Origin: Acanthamoeba castellanii str. Neff
Lineage: Eukaryota; Discosea; Longamoebia; Acanthamoebidae
Direction: 5' to 3'
NCBI RefSeq assembly: GCF_000313135.1
Contig: NW_004457625.1
Coordinates: 2,607-43,047, forward strand
DNA length: 40,441 nt
Shown here: positions 1 through 8,863 of the stretch, in pieces
How positions within the stretch are numbered: position 1 is the first letter of the stretch
Layout of the letters: each line of letters begins with the position of its first letter
Program-made: the position numbers and the translations under genes
Notes under the pieces: generated by a model
Database searches by the model: none
What the model was told of the DNA's origin: nothing
What the model saw: only the letters and a program-made list of their open reading frames with translations

Positions 1-1425
1 ACCAAAGAGGAGGGTCAGACTTTCTTCTGTTGGCTGGTCCAGAAGTGGGGTGCCAAGATGGACCTCTTTCTCAAGGTCAGAGCTCCTGCTGAGATTGCAC
101 AGCTTGCTGTCAAATCAAAGCAGTTGAGAGGGCAAGAAGCTCTTGTCATGCAGAGGGTGCTCATGGGCCTGATGCTCTATCTTGGAGGTGGTCTGAGGAA
201 GCAAGTCTTTGTCAACCTCTATGTTGGCCACCTCCAGTGGGATGAGGATGAGATGGTCATGCAGGTGGGAAGGGAAAAGGTGGCTCCTACCAATACCTCC
301 CACTTGCCTCTGCCTCCTCAGCTCTTCACCTACATAGAGTTCTTCAAGCAGAGAGTTCGCCCTTACCTCTGCCCAGACCCCTCTGACCCCCCTCTTGCAC
401 TCTGGTTGAGCTCTCATGGTCAGCCTCTTAGCTCTGCCACATTCTCTCAACAGCTCAAGATCCTTATCAAGGACTTCAATCCTGAGCTCACCACCACTGC
501 CATTGACTTCAGGTGCATGACTATCACCAACCTCTTTGCTGGTATGTTTCTATATGTATATATATATAGAGAGAGAGAGATACACCTATATTGTGCTGCT
601 CTTTTGTGCAAAGAGCCTGGTTATAACAGAGGGCTGCAGGGTGTTGGTGCTGGTCATGTCACCCATGTGTCTTGGTACCAGTTGAACAATCTCTCTCTCT
701 CTCCCACACAACAGAACATGTGCCTCTGGAGGAAGGAGAGACCATTGAGCACCTTCACAATAGGTTCAGTGACTACCTGGGAGTCTCTGTCAAGATCATG
801 AAGACTGTCTACAACAGGTCAGATCATCATTCAACAACCAACAACCACAACAAATAACCAAAACCCAACTTGTTGTGTGGTTACTAATTCCTTGTTTTGT
901 GTGTTCCTCTTTGCCAGGCATGACTTGAAGAAGAAGCACAAGGGAACTCTGAATGCTGCCAATGCAGGCAAGGTGCCTGAAGGTGCTCAGACAGCCATGG
1001 GCAAGATGGAGGCCAAGATGGCAACAGCAATTGTTGAGGAAGAGAAGCACCAGCACATTGACCTCAAGAAGCGCCAGGCCAGGACAACTGAGGATGATGA
1101 GGAGTGGCAGTCAGTCTCAGGCCATCTGCCCAAGAAGAGGAAGAGGAGGGTGGCCTATGAGGATGAGGAGGAGGAAGAGGAGGAAGAGGAGCTGGAGGCA
1201 GAAGAGGATTCTCAGGAAGAAGATGAGGGTGAGGATGAAGAGGAGGAAGAGGAGGAAGATGAAGTTGAGAGCATCCAGGAGATGAGGATTGCTCAGTCTG
1301 GTGAGCTGGAGCTATGTGTCAGATGGGTGGGCTACTCTGAGGAGTTTGACATGTGGCTTCCCCTCACTCAACTGGGTAATGCCCTGGCATGTGTTGAGGA
1401 GTTTATCAAGGCTAATTTCTTGTAA
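1..1425 (+). CDS. Tyrosine recombinase-like protein with C-terminal chromodomain (5' partial)
   Basis: The frame is open from the first base, so the N-terminus lies outside the window. I read exons 1-541, 715-817 and 918-1425 (introns 173 and 100 nt, GTATGT..CAG and GTCAGA..CAG), giving about 383 residues. Residues 1-215 look like the catalytic half of a tyrosine recombinase: an Arg in GGGLRKQVFVNLY, a beta-hairpin Lys in GREKVAP, an Arg in IDFRCMTITNLFA where the canonical HxxR His is replaced, and a candidate nucleophile Tyr in KIMKTVYNRH. A basic patch (KKRKRR, NLS-like) and a long Glu/Asp run follow. The last 55 residues fit a chromodomain: VESIQEMR, CVRWVGYSEEFDMW, then VEEF. Two cage aromatics (Trp, Tyr of RWVGY) are present; the first cage Tyr is not. 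The DNA is almost free of CpG. A Crypton- or DIRS-like element is likely; the class cannot be fixed without the missing 5' part. Confidence 0.62.
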
Positions 1426-1849
1426 ACTCCAGAGAGCAAGTTGCTCTTTCTCTCTCTCTCTCTCTCAACTTCAATAAAAAACACTTAAAAAAAACCATTG
1501 TGTGTTACTTGTTTTATTGCCAAGAGTGTTGATTTGTTCTGTTGAAAATCTATTTTGTGATCATAATGAGGTATCATATGATAGTGCTCCTCACGCTCTT
1601 CAAGATGATGTGCTATACAGTGAGAGTTACCATGCTATGGCAACATGGCATCATTGCAAAAATGTGGCAAGAGTGTTTGTGTGCTGAGTTAATACACAAC
1701 ATTTACCATATTTCTCAACAACGATCGATCCTACACAACTTTTGAAAACACTATCTTGTAGCACAATATAAGGGCATTCTTTTACAACTATTAGAATTTG
1801 CTCAGCTTTGATGGCAAACTGAAACTAGCCCTAACCCTATCTCAAGCCC
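1426..1849. other. 3' UTR and AT-rich spacer
   Basis: No supported gene. The first 70 bases hold the CT tract and poly(A) signal. CpG dinucleotides stay rare to about 1590 and then reappear, so an element boundary may lie between about 1500 and 1750. No terminal repeat or target-site duplication is visible because the left end is outside the window. Confidence 0.5.
1473..1478 (+). promoter_or_regulatory. Polyadenylation signal AATAAA
   Basis: AATAAA lies about 48 bases after the stop of the recombinase-chromodomain gene, preceded by a CT-repeat 3' UTR and followed by an A-rich stretch. It suggests the element carries its own expressed 3' end. Confidence 0.6.
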
Positions 1850-1915
1850 TCAATGGAGCTTGACGACATCAAGGAGTTTGTTGTCAAACTTTCCAAGGCG
1901 AAGCTTGTGTGGATT

Positions 1916-1946
<31 letters not shown>

Positions 1947-2657
1947 GTCATTGTCATTGTCATTGTTATCAGCATGGGTTGGGATGCTTGTGGGGAGGGG
2001 GCCTGCGCGTCCTTGTCCCCCCCTTGCTGAAACATGGTCACCCATTGGCGGGGGCAGGTGGGGCTTGAGCCACGCCAGGGGGTGGGGGCGGGCAGCCACG
2101 CGTGTGGAGCGGGTAGGGGCATGCCGCGCCTCCCCAAGGAGGTCAAGCATGGGCAGCGGGTGAGGCACAGGTGGCGGTATCCGGTGATGTGGGGTCGTAT
2201 GGGGGGATTGTGAAGATCCAGGAGGATGTTGACCAAGTCGGCGCGCCCTTCGTCCATGAAGTGTCTGATGGAGGCGGATGATATCATACACACGCAGAGG
2301 TGTGGGGCGCGGTGGTGGAGGCGCGCGATGATTTGGGCGTCGATTCGTGTCATGGTGGATGCGAGCAGGTTGTGTTGGGTTGGACGTGAGAGCCGGGGTG
2401 CTGCTGTGGTGCTGCTGGCCACCTGATGCAACCGCGCGCCCCATGCCGCCTCGCTGTGCAGCACCTCGCGCAGCCACTGGCACGCGCTCCTTGACCCAAA
2501 TCAAGGACCAAGCGCGTGTCAAATCGCACAGCAGCTTGCGGACCTCATCTTGGCGATAGCCCAATTGCTGGGCAAGGCAGGTCCCTCTGAACAGGAGGAC
2601 CAAGGAGAACCAGCACCACCACCAGCTCACCACCAGCAGCGCGCCACCACCACCCAC
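1850..2657 (-). other. Unrecognised minus-strand coding-like stretch, possibly a decayed gene
   Basis: A minus-strand frame runs open from about 2500 to 1850 with mostly C or G third positions and a plausible segment (around 2370-2180) containing RIDAQIIARLHHRAPHL and HFMDEGRADLVNILLDL. The segment just upstream (around 2590-2470, CLAQQLGYRQDEVRKLLCDL) is open in a different frame, so joining them needs a frameshift or an unseen intron. The C-terminal part becomes Pro-rich and passes through the ATC repeat. No family is recognised and no clear start exists. It may be an exon of an unknown gene, a pseudogene or chance. Confidence 0.28.
1917..1946. repeat. (ATC)n trinucleotide repeat
   Basis: About ten tandem ATC/CAT units, then degenerate TTGTCA units. 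On the minus strand the tract would encode Met or Asp runs near the end of the unrecognised coding-like stretch. Confidence 0.9.
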
Positions 2658-2819
2658 CCACCACTACCACAACAAAGAAAATAAGATATTAAATCGAAAA
2701 CAACAAATATTGCCGGTGGTAAGAGTACATACAGGTGTAGAAGGGAGAAGAAGAAAGAATAGAGCTGCTAGAGGGAGGAGAGGGAGGAGGGACGGAGGAG
2801 AGAGAGTTATGAGATGGTC

Positions 2820-5800
2820 TCAGACCTTGTGGGACTTGCCCCAGGTGGGTCGGTTGCGTGTCTTGCTGTCCTTTCGCTTTGGCGGAACGGGCGACGTCGT
2901 GGTGGAAGAAGCATACTGGGAGGATTCGCTGGCCGCGGGCAGCAGCTGGGTCTCCTCGGTAAAGCCACCGACGCTTTCACTGAGGCGCAGGAGCTGGTAG
3001 GGGTCGATGTCGGCGATTCCCATGCGACGTCGGCCCAGCGCTTGCGCCTGTGATTGGGCATCGGTCGGTTCTTCTATCGCCCTGGCGGTGGTGCTGTCGC
3101 TTGGTTCTTGCGTCGCGTGGCCAGCTGCAACGAGTTGCGCATGAACTGAGGGATGCGGTGGTAGGGTGTCTCTTCGTTCTGCGCTGTGGTGGCCTCGGCT
3201 GGGGTCCCTCGCGTTGGCGCGTGGAGCTTGCCGGCGCCGCTTATGCTGTTGGCAAGCGCTCGGGTAGCGCCACTGCGCTTCTTCCCTCTCGCCATCATCG
3301 CGGTGTATTGCGCCTCCTTGGTGGCCTTGGTTCTGCTGGGGGTGGAGGAGGGGGGCGGAGATGCTAGCAGCTGGCCCTTGATGGTCGAAGAAGAGAGGCC
3401 ACCGCCGCCGGCCTTGGCCTCCTCGGCCAGCGCAGAGAAGAGCATCTGCGAGTGTAGCGGCGCTTCGGCCGACCGCGGACGCGCCCGAGACTTCTTGCTC
3501 TTCTGTTCCTTTTTGCTCTCCTTGCTGCTGCTGCTGCTGCTGCTGCTGACGGCATCGGGGGTCGACTTCTTCCTGCGTGCCGAAGCAGGGGCCTTCCACG
3601 AAGAGAGCGCGGCAGCCCAGGCGGCCTCGTCGTAGGACTGCGATGTCGCGTCGAGCCGGTCTTCGATTTTGTTCGCGCTGCTGAGATCGAGCATGGAAAA
3701 CGAGAGGCCCATGCCGGGCATCATCGCCACCGACCCAAACGAAGCCGAGTTGTATGGTGACGGCGATGGAGAACCCGTGATGGCCGCCATCTCGCGCGAC
3801 TGCTGCCTGGTATTAGGCGATGCGCCCTCGGCCACCGCTTGTGCGGGCTCGGTGGGCGTAGTAGTCGTCGTCGTCGTCGTCGTTGAGTACGATGGCAGCG
3901 GCGCTGGTCGCGTTATCACCGACGTTGATGAGGCGTAGGGTACGAGCGCGGCAATGGACTGTGCCGACGCCATGAGCTCCTCGGCCACCAAGGCGGCGAT
4001 GTCGGTCGGGACAGACTGCGCGACGGGAGAGGAGGAGGCTGCGACGAGAGAGGCCACGGAGATTCCGCCAGAGTCAGACAGCGGCGACGGTGGAACAAAC
4101 GCCGTGGCGGAGAAGGCAGAGGTGGTCGGCGAGGTGGTCGGCGAGTAGGTGGAGAAGGAGATGCGCCGCGAGGGAAAGAGAGACTCGAGCGTTCGATAGA
4201 TCTCTCGGAAGGTGGGCCGATCGTCGGGATTCTCCTGGAAGCAGGGCTGGATGATCTGCGTGAAGATCTCATCGGGGCAACCATCGGGCTTGCTCAGCCT
4301 GACGCCCCGCCGCACAGCATCGACCACTTCCATCGTCGTCATTCCGGCGTAGGGCAACGCACCAAAGCTAAAGATCTGTCTCCGACACACACACACACAC
4401 ACCACACACACCCCAAGAAAACACGGCAGACAAACAGCTGATCAGGACCCACGCACGCACCCACGAAGTAGATAAAAGAAACAAACTTCCACCTAAAGGA
4501 CGATGGCTCGTACCTCCCACACAGTCACGCCAAATGACCACACGTCGGCTTTGTCAGTGTATGGTTTACCTGTGAACACCTCGATGGCTGGAGGGAGAAA
4601 GGAGGGAGAGAAGAGAGAGAGAGAGAGAGAGCTCTCTATTAGCTTTCATGCGCTTTGAAACCACAACACTTAGGAGAACCAAGGGCGCAAGCGTACCGGT
4701 CCAGCGCACAGGAATACTTTTCATCTGCTGTGGGTTTAGCTCGTCGGTGGAGAGCTTCGACAGGCCAAAATCGCACACTTTCACGCAGTAGACATCGGAC
4801 CGCTTAATCTCGAGGAGGAGGTTGCGCGCGGCCAAGTCTCGATGGATGATTCCGTGCGCCGCGAGGTGGTCCATGCCTGCAGCTAGATCCTTGGTCATCT
4901 GGATCAGCGACTCAACGCTGATCGCATCTCTGTTAAATGCATATAACAGACATTGGGTGAACCAGCAACGTCAGCAAGAGTAGGGGAGGGGAGTTTGGGA
5001 GAAGCAACACTCTGAGGACATATGTCCAGCGGCTTCTTAGTTATTAAGCACGTGCATACCGGTTTTGAATCAGATGCTTGTCAAGCGACCCGTCGGCCAT
5101 GAATTCGGTGACGATGTACAGCTGGTCTCGACCTTCCGCAAGGCCGAAAAAAGTCACCACATTCGGGTGCGCCGGTAGATTTCTGAGTGCATGGAAGAGG
5201 AGACATCAATACCATACGGCTGTAGTATGTTTTTCACGGCACACGCACACAACGCGCGCCCCACAATCCTCTCGCACTGTGATTGGTTGAGAGAGAGAGA
5301 GAGAAGACGTACGACATGATCTGCGCCTCGGCAAGGAACGATGTCTTATCGGTTGACCGCACCGATTTGATTGCTACGGTTGTCGTTCCTCGTAACCGTC
5401 CCTGAGAAGAGATTCGAATTACTCAATCACGCAAAACCGGGGGAGAGGCAGAGTGAAGGGAGGATGGCCGAAGTACCTCCCACACATCGCCGAATGCACC
5501 CATTCCTAACTTATTTACAAAGGATAGGTCGTTTGGACTAATTGTAGCTTTTACCGCTTCTCCTGTTGATGATAGCACGTGAGATGTGAGCAGAATACCT
5601 TAAGTGGTCATGCATGAACACGCCCGCGCGTGAAGCTCAGAGAATAGGTCATGTTCCCGTACTCTTCGAGTTCTCCTGTGCTCGCTGTATGTAATTGTAG
5701 ACGGCCAATCGTATGGAAAGGGGTATGCCGAGCTCCTAGTAAGAAAAAGAAGCGGATTGGTGAGAAAGATCCGAAAGGGCCGGATGAGAAGATAAGTGTG

Positions 5801-8214
5801 AAAGACGAACCTGGAGATCATCTTTGGTGAGGTGTTGCAGCACCTCGTATGAAATATTCGCCTCTAAAAACAGTTTCTCTCCCTCCTTGCCCAAGTTAAG
5901 ACTCCTCACCATTTCGCCGATTCTCGGGTCCAGGCATGGCTGCTCCACGACCTCTTCGTCGACATCTGCTTTCGCAAGCACCCGCGTGAATCAATGCAAG
6001 ATGGGAGTGTAAAGACTGAAAGCATACCTTCGGAAGAACCGCCCTTTTTGGTCTCTGGGAGAAGGAGGAGCGGCGACGGAAGCAGCAGCAAGGTGTGGTT
6101 CTGGCCCACGGCAACTTGCAGTGGTTTCACATTCGTTGTGGCTTCCAAGGGCCGCGCCAATTCCTGTATAACGTTGCTTTTGCTCATTCCCGCTGCATCC
6201 GGGTGAAGGCACACCACGACACGTCGGCCCATGCAAGCGTCAACGAATGAGTCTCGGGCACGTGTAAGCACGTAAAACACGTAAAAGTAGCTGAAGCGAG
6301 AGCGAGGTAGGAAGCAGAGGGGGGAGGAGAGAGAGAGAGAGCTCACAAAATGAGGGAATTGTCTCAACGCACCCGTGTTGCCGGAACCGAACGCATAAAT
6401 GCCACCAGTCTCGCTCACCGCAATTGAGTGCTTCTCGCCGGCACCCACAAAATCTATCTTCACGCCAGCGAGCGCATCTATGAAAGCCGCATCCCACACG
6501 AGCCTCTTTTGGCCCTTGCCTAGCCCTGCGTGAGGATAACTCCAATGAGACTCGGAATCTCGGCGTCAAGAGCACTGAGGGGCTAAAAGGCACCTAAGCA
6601 GCCAGCGCGGTTTTTGCCCATCGCGTAGACGAGCCCATCGATGGTGAGCAACAGCGTGTGCTTCTTGCCTACGGCAATGCTCTTCATTTCGAGGCCGCTG
6701 ACTGAGTCGACTCGTCGGGGAACAGCGACCACATTACGCTTCTCATTCGATGCTGATGACATGTCAACAACATAGAAACCACAAACCATCAGCCGTGAGT
6801 TGCTGTTGTCTCCTCGCGGTTTGCGATGAGCGTGCACCGCACGCACGCCCGCACACGCGCGAAAGGGGAAGATTGCGGTCGTACATCGAGAAAGCCACGA
6901 GTAGGACTTGGTGAGATTGTTGTGCCCGAGCCATGGCCCATTCGCCCCGAACGAGTAGGTCTTGCCCTCTCGATCAATAGCGAAGCTGTGATTGTACCCG
7001 GCGGCGATGTAGGCGACTTCCTGAAGTGAGTCAACTCGGGTCGGCTTTTTATGATCCTCCAAGCTGTCCACTCCCAAGGCCCCATACATCCCCTTGTCAT
7101 GTTGTCACGTGTGATGTGTTGTTAGCGATGTAATGCACGCGTGCTCTGCACTGCCGCCGCCGAGAGGAGTTCGTTTGTACCAAGCCGAAGGCAAACATTT
7201 CCCCACCCTCTGCTCGAGTTGAACCCACCCAATGCCGATTGTTAGCTCAGCCACGTCCACGCCTTAAGGAGGAGACTAAGGGGGAACCGGTACCGGTGAG
7301 GAGAAGGCTGTGATGCTCGCCGACAGCCACCTGTGTGAGGATTGTCTTGGACAAAGCGGGAAGAGAAACAAGCTTCGCTGTGTGGCAGTTCTCCGCGTTT
7401 CCATGACCCAGCTTCCCATGTCGCCCTAAGGTCAAGGGCTCCACCGATAAGAAGGGGCTCGAGAGAGAGAGAGAGAGAGACACCGAAGGCAGAAAGGACA
7501 AAAAGGAGAGAGCGCGAGATAGCAGCAGCAAAAAAGGTGCCGTTGGCGGAAGGGATGCTTACCGTCACCAACGCTGTAGACGGCTCCGGTTTCTGTGAAG
7601 GCACACATACGCCCACAGCCCACGTGGCTTTGACATCAGAGATACGCGCCAGGCAGGGGTTAGTGGGGAGGGGGCAGCGTACGGGTTAGAATGAGGGCGT
7701 GAGTCATGCCCAAGGCAATGTGGCTCACTCGCAGGCCAGGCAAAGGGAAGGGCTGTGGGGAGGTCCACCGGCCCTCTTGTCCCAGCAAAGCGCCTACCCG
7801 GCCCCAGCCCAGCACCGTTCCATCTTCTACACATGTCCGAATAGAAACAACCGTCCAAAATGAGAAGCATAGCCAACCCCCATATCGGAAAATGAATCAT
7901 TCGAATCAGCAGAAGGAGCAATGCGAACGGAATCGAGGTAGAAGGAAAATTTCAAGAAATGAAGGAGAGATTTGAAGCTTGGGGTGGGGGGGGCTAAGGT
8001 ACGGACCAGTGATGGCAAGAGAGGAGTTGGGGCCAGCAAAAAGGGCCACGAGATGGTGGGGATGGATGGGGGGGAGATCCACTCGGTCAGGCCGCCGGGC
8101 AGGGGCGGCAGATGTGTTCCGTCCCAGTTCTCCGCATACATTCGTACCGAAAGAGTAGAGGAACCGTTGACGTGGAGGCCTCCCCACCAGCGGTGAGGAG
8201 ATGACCGAGGACAT
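2820..8214 (-). CDS. RCC1-repeat / SAM domain / tyrosine-type protein kinase
   Basis: A multi-exon gene. The start is placed at ATG 8214, just before the first RCC1 blade (FLYSFGTNVCGELGRN). About six or seven RCC1 blades follow to about 6050, for example AAGYNHSFAIDREGKTYSFG and VAVGEHHSLLLTGTG. A SAM domain lies at about 5920-5650 (VRSLNLGKEGEKLFLEANIS). The kinase domain at about 5570-4210 has glycine loop GMGAFGDVWEG, TTVAIK, catalytic loop IHRDLAARN, DFG in KVCDFGLSKL, IPVRWT, and DVWSFGVTVWE. HRDLAARN and PVRWT are tyrosine-kinase signatures. APE is replaced by AIE after splicing, and the activation loop has no Tyr. The 460-residue tail is Ser/Pro/Ala-rich and low complexity; a 50-nt GT-AG intron near 3120-3071 would carry the frame to the TGA at 2820-2822. 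Likely a cytosolic signalling kinase; substrate unknown. Confidence 0.8.
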
Positions 8215-8863
8215 ACACACGTCTGGCCCTAAACTCTCTCTCTCTCTCTCTCAATCTGTCAGAGAGATCTCCACCCAAAAACAACCTCCTCTCCCCGCCG
8301 GGCGTCACCCAATTAAGGTGGCGGGAGTGGTTGCTAACGCCACAGTCCCTTTCAGGAATAGAGAGCCCTTGTCCTTTTTGCAGTTCACCGTGGCCCGGTG
8401 TCTTCCAAAAAGGGTCCCTTTTTGCCAATACCAGACGGTGACATCATCCCTTATCCTTTCCACGACAACACATCGGTGGTGAAGATACATCGGTGGTTCA
8501 AGGATGACCCGGGTGGTTTCGAGAGGGAAGGAATTGTCTTCTTGTACTGGCAGCGGACTGAGGTATTGAAGAAGTGGGCGTTTCGCCTGTTTGGTTTTGT
8601 TGCCTGCCGTCAACCGCACGCGTTGCCCTTTAAGAATATATGGTGATAAAAAACATGAGCAAAATGCTTGTGTGGCGAGGAGCTGTTATCAGAAACCACA
8701 CTAGAGGAGCCAAACGGTGCCTGGTTTTATCCCATCTACCCAATCAGGCAAATTTATTTCGAAAATTAAATCCCAAATAATACAAGGGGCAGTTCTGTGC
8801 AACACCCCGACACCGCCACACGACGTGCAAGCAAGAGGAGGACCTGGGACAAGGGGAGGAACC
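8215..8863. other. Divergent intergenic region between kinase and phospholipase genes
   Basis: About 650 bases shared by two divergent genes. Both strands have short open frames (minus 8305-8520, plus 8398-8646) without a recognised domain; they could be 5' exons or UTR. A (CT)n tract lies at about 8237-8254 and a 17-base inverted repeat at 8407-8423. Confidence 0.4.
8407..8423. repeat. Perfect short inverted repeat
   Basis: AAAAAGGG, one T, CCCTTTTT: an 8-bp palindrome with a single central base, in the middle of the divergent intergenic region. It could be a symmetric protein-binding site or a chance palindrome. Confidence 0.6.

Noticed and set aside
1815..1850. Telomere-like CCCTAACCCT string
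   Set aside because: It is about one and a half units with no tandem array, so it is not evidence of a telomere or interstitial telomeric repeat.
8305..8619. Minus-strand ORF as extra N-terminal exon of the kinase
   Set aside because: No domain match and no splice pair that joins it to the first RCC1 blade with certainty; left as intergenic.
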